In this document: positions 46,940 through 57,895 of the stretch, piece after piece
Numbering within the stretch: the stretch's first letter is position 1
Layout of the letters: each line of letters starts with the position of its first letter
From: Symsagittifera roscoffensis
Taxonomy: Eukaryota > Xenacoelomorpha > Acoela > Convolutidae
DNA length: 64,000 nucleotides
Direction of reading: 5' to 3'
NCBI RefSeq assembly: GCF_963678635.1
Contig: NC_087068.1
Coordinates: 21,973,029-22,037,028 of the forward strand
Translations under genes and position numbers: made by a program
The notes under the pieces: model-generated
What the model saw: only the letters and a program-made list of their open reading frames with translations
Database searches by the model: none
What the model was told of the DNA's origin: nothing

Positions 46940-48400
46940 AATGTACGTCTCTCAAAAAACGAAATTCAAAATATCTTCCTTCCAACCACAAAACATTGAC
47001 ACCAGAACTGCTACAAAAGTATCAATTAGCCAACTTGAATCTTGGCACAAACATAAAACAAATCCAACAAATCCTGATATCACAATCTTAGGAAATAAAA
47101 AACTACTTAGATATTTCCTCCAAAAGTTCAACAATATAACAATCAACGAAAACACTGATCTCTTGGAAAACAGTACTCCGGAAACAAAAGTACCCTGTTT
47201 ACCATTAAGCATGATTTTAATCGCATTTCACATTTCACATTTCTTACATACATAAGACATGCAAGTCTGACCAAACTTATTCAAACTTTACTCAGATTTT
47301 TTACTTACCAACTGCACTGATTTGGATAAAAGTATTATGCAAGTAACGCATAACATGTCAAATAAACAAGCCATTTCTAAACCAAAATCAATTAGCAGAA
47401 AAAGAAGACTTCAAAGGACAAAATCTATAATTTAACCATAAAATATCATTTGACTCGAAGGGCCCTATATCACCTTCTTCAGAAGGAATTCGTTTTTAAT
47501 GGTAATAATTGATGCATTTAATCATTATGTAGCACTCAACATTGTACCTCAATAAAATGCTTATTATGCCTATACAACTCTTTACAAACACTGGATACCA
47601 AAATTCGAATTACCCGAAATCCTTCTAACAGACAACGGATCTGAATTCATAAACAATGAAATCGTAACATTATGTCACCTTTTTAACTTCAATCATAAGC
47701 TCCGAGTATCTCATGCCCCATCGACTAATGGTTTAGTAAAAGGCATGTATCGTTCATTACAGGAGTATCTCTGATGTATTATACATGGAAACGATATATT
47801 TATACAGAATGGTCAACCGACGTAAAGTTATTCGCACTAGCCTAAAATTCTCATAAAACAACATCTCTTGGATTCTCATCTAATGAAATGTTTTTAAATT
47901 CAAAACCACGTAAGCCAATAATGTTCACAGCAAACTCCTCAAAAAATGTACAAGATTTTTGTCAACCTACAAAAGATTCAATTTTTTACAATTTACAACT
48001 CCATACACATAACGAAGATCATTTTCATGATCCACAAATATAAAATTAGCCTCTGCTACACATGCAGAATGGAATTTAAACCGATATTAAAAAAATATCA
48101 CGAAATTTATCATAAAATTGCTAAAAAAAACAAGTACAAAGACAAAATGTTCACTCCCTAATAAATTCACATCTTAAAATAGGAACATAAGTCATAAAAG
48201 CAAAATTTATAACCCGGAAAGGAATATCTAAAAATTGCAACCTATCAAAAAAAACCATTTCAAAAAATCGAAAAACCCACAGATGTTACAGATAAACTTA
48301 TCGACCCAAACAAAAACGAATCAATTCAATATAGACACAATCTTTTACCATATTATCCAAAAGAGTACGCTCTTTGCGAAATAACACAATTATAATCCTT
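46940..48400 (+). pseudogene. Integrase remnant with a mutated catalytic Glu
   Basis: The core reads LLTDNGSEFINNEIVTLCHL (about 47623-47680) and VSHAPSTNGLVKGMYRSLQE (about 47706-47765). The spacing from Asp (47631) to the catalytic position (47739) is 36 codons, the D-35-E of retroviral integrases, but this position is Lys (aaa). A stop follows at once. Upstream, 46941-47255 is an open frame with traces of the zinc-binding region but no clear H-H-C-C. Downstream, KPTDVTDKLIDPNKNE and HNLLPYYPKEYALCEITQL (about 48280-48390) are the C-terminal segment. Inactive by several independent defects. Confidence 0.82.
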
Positions 48401-49509
48401 CACAGGACTAAAAATTGTTGAAAAACCCACAAAAATTAACAGACAACAAAACCCGCAAAAATCGATTTTATCAATTTCCCCGATGCACATCAAAAAGCAA
48501 CCTTCAAAAAGTTTTCAAAAAAAAGTACAAGAATTTTTAAACTCAAATACCTCAAGACCATGGACAAATTGTAGTTTACAAGAAAAAGTGCTATTACCAG
48601 AAACAAAAAAATCACAACAACATTAACCATTGATTCTTAGAAATCAAGGAGAAAAGATTACAAAATCTTCATCCCACAATCTAAGTTATTAAAGAAAGTA
48701 GAATTTCGGAAACCCCCCTGATTAATTAACATATATTCACCATACTTGGATCATTATTTCCACAACACCTTTAACTCTCAATCTCGAACTAACTAGTTCA
48801 AATTCAATCAATCAAATTTGTTTCCAACATCACCCCATTCCGACACCACTATCATTAGCCGTCAAACTCCTAACTTCAAATAGATATATAACTTTAACTA
48901 CAAGGCCTCAAATGAGCAATACGCGTAAATTTACAACTTAAATAAATATTAGATAGAAGTTGTAACCTTCTCCTATCACTCAGTACAAAAACCAACAACA
49001 TTTTCTCAACTTATACCGAACACTTCCCCGAAAAGGAAATATCAAAAAAGCCTAATGACAGATTTAGACATGATCATTTAGCCTAAAGACGTGATATCTC
49101 TCAAAAAAAAACCCCAAACATCCAAAAAAAAATCAAAACTAAGAAGTTCATTCCTAAACCCCCAGAATTTACTTCACGAAACACTCTCCATATCCAACCC
49201 ACTTGTAAAAAATGAATAGACAATTCGACCACACTTTGCTTTCATCCCGAAAAGTACAAAAATATTTCGACGAAACAAATCATTTTTTAAGTATTTCTCT
49301 CGAACACAGTTCACTATCTTAAAAAAAGGCTTTCAACTTTCTTTTCAGTTTTTTCCAATCTTTTTTTTTCATCATTATTGACACTCAAGAAATAGCACTC
49401 ATTCTTTTCATAATTTTTTGCAGCATATTCGTTATTTTCTACCTCATAAAAACCTACCACAACTAGTCAAAAGTCATTGACCACCTTTCAAAATTCAACA
49501 ACCTTTTAA
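48401..49509. other. Retroviral interior, no intact frame
   Basis: AT-rich, dense in stops. Some short frames continue the integrase tail (to about 48620). No recognisable protein. Confidence 0.45.
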
Positions 49510-49695
49510 ATGCTACGACATTTTTTTAATATGAAAAACATCTTTCTTCTTCTGGTAGTTTTGGTCACCTTTCTAGTTTCCCTAATCCTAACAATTTGCA
49601 AATGCATAAAAAAAACTATAGTTACCTTCGCATTTGCAACAATTCTCCTGATCATTTTTATCGAAAAATACTATAAACAACCTAGGTTTAATTGA
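49510..49695 (+). CDS. Small hydrophobic frame inside the retrovirus
   Basis: 61 codons. Two membrane-spanning segments are predicted by eye (NIFLLLVVLVTFLVSLILTI and TFAFATILLIIFIEKYY) with a Cys-Lys-rich turn between. It could be a relic of a signal peptide or of a membrane anchor. It may also be chance in AT-rich DNA, where Phe, Leu and Ile codons dominate. Confidence 0.3.
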   Translation: MLRHFFNMKNIFLLLVVLVTFLVSLILTICKCIKKTIVTFAFATILLIIFIEKYYKQPRFN

Positions 49696-49719
49696 GAAAA
49701 TTTATATATATATCAAAAA

Positions 49720-50400
49720 TTATCCAAAATTGCTAACCAACAACCAACTAAACAAACGCCACCAACCACTACATCCCAAGGAGCCCCAACACCGCCAACA
49801 TCTAGTCAAACAAATCAACCTCAACCATCTACTTGCATTTCATTTCCAGCAAATCACGCATTATTATCTGAACCTTTGATACCAGCTATTGGCCAAGCAC
49901 CCCTAAGTGAAACACAATACAAATCAACATATAAATCTACTCGTCACTGCAGAAAGATGTTAACAGAAGTAGATAACCAAAAATTAACATCTACAATCGA
50001 TAAACATATTATTCACCCTCGAGGAAATCGAAACCTTGCAACACCAAAAGTTCATTTTGATAAACTTTCATTACCCTCATCACTGCAGACAATTTTCCAA
50101 CAAAATACCCCAAATATCCTATCAGATTATAGGTTCAACACCAACATCCCAGCCAATTCGTGGAAATCCTTCTAATCCTCCCACGTCAACCCAACGTCTT
50201 CCACATTGGATGACACAAGCATTCTCCCAAGGCGAACCAAACTTATTTAAGGACCCCATAGATATTTCAACCGACACCTCTTTGTCATTGCCGGTAACCC
50301 ATCACTCTCATCAACACTTTCAATAACAGGTCAAACAACAACCACTACGTTACCTCTAAATTTTCCTAATAATCTAGACGATCGATATTGAGAACTTCTA
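49720..50400 (+). pseudogene. Thr/Pro/Gln-rich frame, unknown
   Basis: One frame runs from about 49730 to 50175 (QPTKQTPPTTTSQGAPTPPT, then LLSEPLIPAIGQAPLSETQ and HPRGNRNLATPKVHFDKLSL). A second frame, shifted, continues at 50036-50326 (TQRLPHWMTQAFSQGEPNLF). It lies between integrase and the glycoprotein. It looks like a degraded coding region rather than chance because both frames carry balanced composition. Family unknown. Confidence 0.4.
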
Positions 50401-50639
50401 AGCACAAATTTATCTTTACCAGTATATTTGATTACATTTGTAGCACCCCTCCCTTTTTTGACCAACATCATGATAGTAATCGACTACTTAACTGGGCACT
50501 AAAACGGTTACAATACAGACTTAACACTTAAATTCGAAATAACAGTAAAGCTAAATAAATTAGTTCATCACCCACTACCATTATCTCCACCAAACATAAC
50601 AACTCAATCCTTGACCCCTCCATTTACCACAACAAAACT

Positions 50640-52802
50640 CATCTATTATTACGATAGATATACAAAAAAGACTATAGGTTATCTAACATTCTACAATCCA
50701 TGTCGAAGATTATCATATACATGTATCTTTTAGAAGTTTTCTTCCTCAAAACCCTTTCCACCTTTGATCATTTATTTTCCACATCTCATCAAAATCGTCC
50801 GCCTCGAACAAGACCACAAGAACTCCTGACTACACAGTATGATTGTGAAGAAAATCAACAAAAAACACTAAATAAATACGCATACAATCAAGTACCACAA
50901 TGTGAACCCGAACCACAAGACATAAAATCAACAAACATACTAGCAACATTTTACTCGAAAGCACGAGCTACACCTCTAAGACGGTATAATTTTACAGCAA
51001 AATACTCAGAAAAGAAAGCACATTGTTCACAAGTCTCACATGGAAATAAAAACAGAATTGATCACGAATCCTTCAACAGTAATATAGAAAGACTTTTCAT
51101 CTGAAGATTGCACAAATGAATTACCAAATTCAAAAATAACCACAAACAAAGCACAAATCGTAAGTTAGTAAAGTTTCAAGTTTCATCAGACTCTGCGCAT
51201 CAAGCAGAATTTGAAAGACACCAAGGTCAAAATAAATTAGACAAAACATATCCGTACCACTGTGCACATGGACTTTTAACTTTTGACTTACAAGATAAAA
51301 ATTGGATACCACACATAGAAAATCATAATACCTCGAATTTTAAAGCTGACTCAGTGAACAAAGGCTACCAAGAAATAATGTTTTTTTATTGGAAAATTCA
51401 ATTAGAAAACGTACAAGGATACTTTTTAGCAAGAAAAACGCTTGCCTTGTAAAAATGATCAAGGATATTGCGATCCTACAACTCGCACACAAGCAACTAT
51501 TGTTTGGTATCAAAAAGACTCAAGTACCACTTTTCAAGTTGCTGAAATTCACGCAAGACTGATAAAATTTCACCAAAAACAATTTTTTGAATCCATTTCT
51601 TTTGAAAAAGTCAACCCTGATAGATAAGGTCAAATAATCAAAAATGTAAAAATATTAAAGGTATTGAAAACAAGCTAACACAATTTCAAATTTACCCTGA
51701 AACAGAAGTCGCTTTTAAATATGCAAAACCACTTTTCAAAACACAATATTCTGAAACTCCTGTCGAATACAAAAGAAGTTTTGACATGAAAACAGGAAAA
51801 CTAATTATTAACCCAGCACAACCATATCAAAACCGCAAACATGAAACATTTTATAACCGGGTAACATTTTATAAAAAGACACGAAGGCCTGGCCGAAAAC
51901 TTCGTCCAGAAGATAAAGATAGTACACGATTACAAGAACTCTCACTTTTGAAAAACACATATTTTGGTGCAATACACTATGATATACATCGTGATATGAA
52001 ATTAGACAATACAAAGAGTCAATTTTTTCAAGAATTGTCACTTTCTGAAATAGAAACACTTTATCGTCTATGTGAACTCAAACTTACACAAATATTACAA
52101 CCACTCGCAATGGAGGTAGTAAAAATACCCTATGCAGGATGTTCATTGTCAGGCAATAGATCTAATTTTATCAATTATGAAGGAAACATTCTTTGGTATT
52201 ACACTTGCAGTAAGAAAAGTTTCACCACTATACGTTTTGAAGATAAAAGATGTTACAAACGAATCCCTATATTCTTAAAAAAATAAAGTTTATTTTGAAG
52301 ATACACTGTTACGACGTACATATTTTTGGGATACAGCTGTCCCATAAGGATCTGAAAATAGTCACAATGAAGAACAGCTAAACCCAAACGCAGACAATTT
52401 TTTTTCTCAGCCCATACCTTATATTAATGCCATCATTAAAGAAATTTTCACCCGAATGTATACGCGCTGTAGCTCGCAACCCTAAAAAAGACTCAATAGG
52501 TTTTTATTCTAGGTCGGAAATACAACATCACATTAGAACACAGCAATTCCAAACAGTTCTCACAAAAATGGATACAAAACAAAGACAATCAATTGACCAA
52601 AATTTACCAAAAAGTTGCTGAAACAGCAGTCTTCTCGGACATTTACGAAAAATTCTACAGCGGACATTTTAAAAATATCAGTGATTGCACATATCTTTTT
52701 GGTGAAAAGTGCCGTCCACAAAATATATCGTCAATTAATATCTTCAGTTTTGTCAATCTGAAAAGTGAACTCCTCGCTTTTTTTAAGATGGCCTTATTAT
52801 AA
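50640..52802 (+). pseudogene. Class III-like (chuvirus/gB-type) envelope glycoprotein, broken
   Basis: Four open pieces in succession: 50700-51104 (Cys-containing, YDCEENQQKTLNKYAYNQVP), 51442-51627 (DQGYCDPTTRTQATIVWYQK), 51786-52286 and 52427-52621. The third has RLCELKLTQILQPLAMEVV then AGCSLSGNRSNFINYEGN, followed by a Cys-rich stretch with RCYKRIPIF. The block G-N-R-S-N-F...Y-E-G-N, a tryptophan-tyrosine pair, Cys, then C-Y-x-R-I-P-I is the signature I know from chuvirus-type glycoproteins, which belong with the gB-like class III fusion proteins. That assignment rests on recall of the pattern and has not been searched. The pieces are separated by stops and frameshifts (near 51105-51440, 51630, 52287-52320 and 52425), so no functional protein is encoded. 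Confidence 0.65.
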
Positions 52803-52980
52803 ATTAGAAAGAATGACTATATGATATGCCAAGTTTCATTTTTTTGGATTTCTCACTATTAAGAGAAATCTATAATACATGTGCAGTACATACACAAGTA
52901 AGCAAAAAAGCAAGTGTAGCACGCATTTTTTTTTCAGGTTTTTTTAAGAAAATTTTCTACCTCAATTATTAAAACTCTGC

Positions 52981-53670
52981 TTGACGCTCAAATTAGCTAA
53001 AATAATTATAAAAGTATCTACAACACCAAATGCATTTGACACTCCACAAGACAATATAAATCCAACGCCTACAACACCACCACATTTACATAGTTTACTA
53101 CATGATCACTTTTTATCTTTAGTCCCACGAAATTATAGAAACACACTAGCAAATTACGGAACATACCTCTCAAGGATTAGCTTTCCAGGAAGTCTAGTAT
53201 CTCATTTAGCATTTCAGCAGTCAAATACTGAAGACAAATATGAGAAAACTATAGAACAACCACACACACACAATTTCCGTTCTCAAAACAACCATCTTTT
53301 TAGCACACGATTAGCCGACAGATTGGATCCCTCAACCGCTCCCTGTCCTACCCATCTAACCACCAACGCCAGTCCTTTCGCATTTCACTTTCCGACCTCA
53401 CCTCTTCTCCTATAGCCATTCTTTTTCTAACTCACCACGCAAGGATTCAGATGACTCAACACAAACAGTTTTTGACACCATCTCTAACTTTAATAACTCC
53501 GATGTAGAAATTTCCGATGAACCCAGCCCGTCCACTTTTTCAGAACCAACACTCCAGCCCCTTATTCCCCAGCTTCCTAATGAAATATCTCCTTCAGCCT
53601 CTTCGTACACTGATGCTACCCCTATTCTTTCGCCGATGTCAAGCAAGCGAACAACCCGATGCACCTAGCC
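52981..53670 (+). pseudogene. Pro/Ser/Thr-rich tail region of the glycoprotein
   Basis: A frame at 52981-53415 contains LVPRNYRNTLANYGTYLSRI and LADRLDPSTAPCPTHLTTNA. After a shift, another frame to about 53667 reads DSTQTVFDTISNFNNSDVEI and SPSTFSEPTLQPLIPQLPNE. Composition suggests a disordered cytoplasmic tail. A long hydrophobic anchor is not evident before it, though FFSGFFKKIFYLNY at about 52930 may be a remnant. Confidence 0.4.
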
Positions 53671-54716
53671 CTATAACAGATAATTAATTCGAGCATGAGT
53701 TAGATAATTCCATTACACAACAACACCTTCATAACACAAATAATGCTTCAACAATTCACCAACTAACACACTCTGACTCAACATTCGAGTCCTCAAGTCA
53801 CTCAGCTAATACAGCATCCACCAGAGCACATATAGTTTTTAAACGCAAACACCGTAATCTTTTACCCCAATATCTTAATAGACATCCCCGATCATCCCAA
53901 CAATCTGATGGAAACACAACATACTAACACCAAAAAAAATTTAGTTCATGACTTCCCATTTTTCCCCAAAAAAACTTACTATGCGACGACTAACGACAAC
54001 CAACAGAAAAATTATTCGTTGACGAATTTTCCTTGTTTCCTACACTCTCTTGGACTTCAAACTACTATTTCACTAACCCATTAGACCTTCCTCTATACAA
54101 CACCCGCAGAGACAACGAACTATGCCAATCTCGTCTTCATAAACTAGCAACTGCACTTCACGAAAAACAATTTACCACAATTGGAATAACTCAAACTCTA
54201 AATCGCTAAGTTGCACAACGCGCTAAGCCATTCTCAAAATATCACTATGATCATGCAATAACTAGATATATGGAATATACCCCGGATGTGGACCATCTCA
54301 ATACCAACCCTCAACTAACATAAAAATTAATCATTCGACTGAATATGTATTTTACATAGATAGTACCAAACAAAATTGACAATATTATTGCTACCGCACT
54401 AAAAAAACACTAAAGCTTACGAATCATACTTTCAAAAATTTAATCATTCTGCACTAACACTCCACTTCCTCACAACTAAAGAAGGAGACCTACATTGTTC
54501 ACATGAAAGAATGCTAAGAACGAAACTAACTCACACATACACATAATATAATTGTATACAACACCACTACACAACTAACACACAAAAACGTAACCCACAA
54601 TATCGCTTTATGTTTATAAATCAAAGTATACGTCACCATATCTTTTAAATTTCATTTACACCATAAAATCGACTAATCTCCACGGCATCATCCGTAATTA
54701 TGATCCCGTTCGCCAG
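53671..54716. other. Retroviral interior, broken frames
   Basis: Short frames only. The words LHKLATALHEKQFTTIG (about 54135) and GDLHCSHERMLRTKLT (about 54487) suggest former coding DNA of unknown kind. Confidence 0.4.
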
Positions 54717-55049
54717 ATGTATATATTCTGCCCACTAAACACTTCTTTCTCCCTTGACGAATCCCGCACACTAATAGTTCCCCAAGAATATATACAGCAC
54801 GTTGAAGTCGCCATACTAGAATACAATCACAACACTAAATTCAACCACAAGTTATTTAACTTAATTCAGAACACAAGTCATGAATTCTCGCTACAAACAA
54901 AAGAACCAAAAATCATCAGAGCGCTAGAGCTTCTCTGGTCTCTGCTCAAAACTAAAAACATAATCATCATGCTTGCGAAATTAATAGTAGCATCAGACAC
55001 AGTCCGAACTTCCCCATTGGATTGTTTTTATGATGAAGAACCTCTGTAA
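54717..55049 (+). CDS. 110-codon frame of unknown function in the retrovirus
   Basis: Opens at an ATG and ends in TAA at 55047. It reads FCPLNTSFSLDESRTLIVPQ, then EYIQHVEVAILEYNHNTKF, KEPKIIRALELLWSLLKTKN and ends in SPLDCFYDEEPL. Composition is that of a folded protein with helices. The same frame is open for some codons upstream of the ATG (NLHGIIRNYDPVRQ), so it may be the C end of a longer, broken gene. It sits after the glycoprotein, where Ty3/gypsy elements usually have no gene. No family recognised. Confidence 0.4.
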   Translation: MYIFCPLNTSFSLDESRTLIVPQEYIQHVEVAILEYNHNTKFNHKLFNLIQNTSHEFSLQTKEPKIIRALELLWSLLKTKNIIIMLAKLIVASDTVRTSPLDCFYDEEPL

Positions 55050-56584
55050 ATATGAATATAACTATTTAAACTAACAATTAAAACCAAACACTCACCATTC
55101 TTTATGGATTGCTCATTTTTATAATTAAGAGTTCATGATTCATTCACCTAAGAGAAACAAAAATAAACAAAAAAAAGCACAAACTCTTTCTCTAAGTTTT
55201 TTGAATTTTTATTTAACAACGCGAATAAATTAATGATCGCAGTAATTTTCAATGAAAAAGCGTTAAAGTGATAGCTCTGCTGTAAAAATCAAAAATTCAA
55301 GCAGTTATTTAATAAAATTGAAAAAAACTACAATAAAGTAACTTTTTTATGAAAGCTTCTTTTGTGAATTTCAATTAGTCTTTTCACCCGCCCACAATTC
55401 ACACACTCTTTCCACCAAACTCGCACAATTCGCCCACGTACAATTGTTTAATAATTGAATTTCAGATTCAAAATCTCACTGATAACAATTCTAATTTATA
55501 TTCAGGTGCTTCAAACTTTACTTTAACCCGGTTGGGAGGAAATATAGGAGTCAGCTCAAACTATTCAACGCAGCATACTAATTCCACAAAACCAACAGCA
55601 TGAAAAAGAAAATCGCACGGTACCCAAACCGGATTAAACCCAGATTAAAACTGAGTAAAACATTCTTTGAAACCCACTGAAACCAAATGAAACAAAAAAA
55701 TCAAACAAAAACCCAAAACACAATAATTTAATTTTGAGAAAAGGACACAACCAAAACAGAAAAAGAGACGATCACTTGATAAAACAGAACAAAAAGTTAA
55801 ACTCTATGCTCCAAGAGACAGTACAATTATACTCCCTCACTGGTCTCACCACCCAGTAGGATGTCCTGAGCTTGCCCTATAGCCGGCCTAACCCACCGCC
55901 CTACACCCGCGCTAATGACCCACACTCTACTTTGTCAAGAGTTGCTCTAGTGTGAGCGACTGTTTAAAATAACCGAATTAAAAAACACGCTTTTGCGATT
56001 GCGAAAACAACTAATAGAACATCATAATTAAATCTAATCTCATCAACAAGATGTAGATATAATAATGCAATGTAAAAGGTTTCTTAGAGCAAACGGAACG
56101 AGCAGCAAAAGAGATGAAAACTCGATGACATTTCATCCAAATCTGGAATGGCAAATCTATTGGTTTGTTGCCGTAGTCACAACCCTCGAAGGATTTAGAG
56201 AATGTACTCAAACTCGCAGCAAAGGAAACCATTGCAAAATACCAATTGCCAGCTCGATCATCTTGCACGTAGTCTTCCTCTAAGCTTAACGAAATCGACA
56301 CATCATCTTGCAGGTAATCTTGCTCTTGCACGTAGTGTTGCGCTAAGCTCAACGAAATCGACACATCATTGTATCAATCTAGAATCTTGATACAATCACT
56401 CAAGACGACCCACGATCAAACGAGACCCACTTCTGGAACACGAACAACTGTTCTTCTTTCTACAAAACAAATGCATGTCTCCTCCCTTCACGAAGTCACT
56501 GCTCCAACTACTCAAAATAAAACTATTCCGAAGATAAGAAATCTCTCCATGCGTTCTTCACTACAATGAACAATTTAAAAACTA
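55050..56584. other. Retroviral 3' non-coding region
   Basis: No confident gene. A locally GC-rich patch, gtcctgagcttgccctatag then ccggcctaacccaccgcc, lies at 55862-55910. A 70-bp tandem pair around gctaagctcaacgaaatcga occurs at 56281-56370. Frames of 60-117 codons on both strands near 56011-56570 overlap this repeat and are not accepted. Confidence 0.5.
56265..56375. repeat. Tandem pair, cttaacgaaatcgacacatc
   Basis: The block cacgtagt..ttgc/tcc-tctaagct.aacgaaatcgacacatcat occurs twice with an offset of about 66 bp. Confidence 0.75.
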
Positions 56585-56805
56585 AAACTCTAACCAATCA
56601 CATTCCATAAGTAACACTGACAATTATTTTTAGTGCTGAAACCACTTGTAGTTTCAGCACCAGAGCCAATTGAATGAATCTTAGAAGACATTTGTTCTCC
56701 TCTGGACAAGTTCCATAAACCTAACCCGCAAATACCAGTATAAACTAGATCTATTGAGACTAGCAGATATAAGAGTAAGATTAAGATTGGTATTAGACTA
56801 AGAAG
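56585..56805 (+). repeat. 3' LTR-like repeat of the retrovirus
   Basis: Contains tagtgctgaaaccacttgta, gacaagttccataaacctaa and gattggtattagactaagaa. Against the 5' copy there are scattered substitutions at roughly one site in ten by eye, so the insertion is old. Confidence 0.75.
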
Positions 56806-57829
56806 TTGCACGAATCTATCCGGCTAAAAATAAGATAGCGTGACGAACAGACGGTGTACCTCATCTGAAATTACTCTATGAGAAAGCTACCTCTGGCCTA
56901 AACTCATCTGGTGCGACCAAAAGTCTCGAACAAGACCTAACTAACCTAGATTTAGCAAATTAGATTTAGAAAAAAGACCAAAATTGCAAAATTGCAAAAT
57001 GATAGATGGTATAGACAACTTAATAGATATGTCTCTACGTCTCAATGAATCTACTCCATTATTTCAAACCATACAACAGACACCAGTTCAAACTCACTAG
57101 CCATTTTGACATAAATTCCAGTTTCATATATACTTTCGTGATGCCTTCAGCTCCATTTTCAAAAACTGACTTCATTATGAGGGTTTGAAAAATGCCTATT
57201 TGCGCAATTTGGATTAACTATCGCACCATATGTTTTGTCCTATAAAAACGTGAGCGGCGAACTGAATAAATCCAAAAAAAAACATTTTTTTTATCGCGCG
57301 TGTGCTGATGCATACGACGAAGAAAGAAGGAAAAAATCAACATTTTCTCAAATTTTTCTTTAATTATATACTTAAAAAGTTTTTCATCTGCACGTTAACG
57401 GGCAATCACAGCAATCAGGGTTTCACCATGATATTCGTCTTGTTTCTTATTTAATTGAGGTAACTTGCATGAAGTTGGTAAAATCTTACACAAAACTTGC
57501 TTTAGTTGCTCCAAAATGGCATTTGGCTGTAGGCAACATGCTTTCATGCAAACATCACCGCGAAGAAGCTCATTTTTGTGTATCAGCTAAAATACTGCCA
57601 GAAAAATGGAAATTTACCATCGTCACACAGTTTGACTGACTCAGTTTCTATGGATTATTTTTAGTTTAAACAGTCATTTTAAACTACACTCAGTTATTTC
57701 ACATTTATTACTGACCAAACTTAGCTGCCATTGATGCAACATAAATTGAATGCTTCATAATCATAAGATGGTTGATTTGAATGAATTGTTTTTTCTTAAT
57801 TAAAAAATAATTTTTGAAAATTGTTTTAG
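56806..57829. other. Intergenic, no gene seen
   Basis: AT-rich. A T-rich run ending ttgttttag (AG at 57828-57829) may be the acceptor of a first intron in the leader of the gene that follows. Confidence 0.5.
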
Positions 57830-57895
57830 AGTTTAAAATTGTTTTCAACCTATTTCTTTTTGTTCATTGCATTTCTTTACTCGATAAGCCCTTCA

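Larger units (their letters stand above)
42800..56805 (+). mobile_element. Decayed Ty3/gypsy-type endogenous retrovirus, about 14 kb
   Basis: Direct repeats of about 220 bp (42800-43021 and 56585-56805) enclose gag-like, protease, reverse transcriptase, RNase H, integrase and glycoprotein regions in that order on the plus strand. The pol order (integrase after RNase H, with a D-D-35-E spacing) is that of Ty3/gypsy elements and retroviruses. The glycoprotein region resembles class III fusion proteins. The span is unusually long because about 6.5 kb lie between the integrase and the 3' repeat. All frames are interrupted, and it is not competent. Boundaries outside the repeats were not confirmed by a target duplication. 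Confidence 0.8.

Noticed and set aside
55820-56570. Host genes between the retroviral glycoprotein and the 3' repeat
   Set aside because: Frames overlap on both strands around a 66-bp tandem repeat, and no splice signals or motifs were found.
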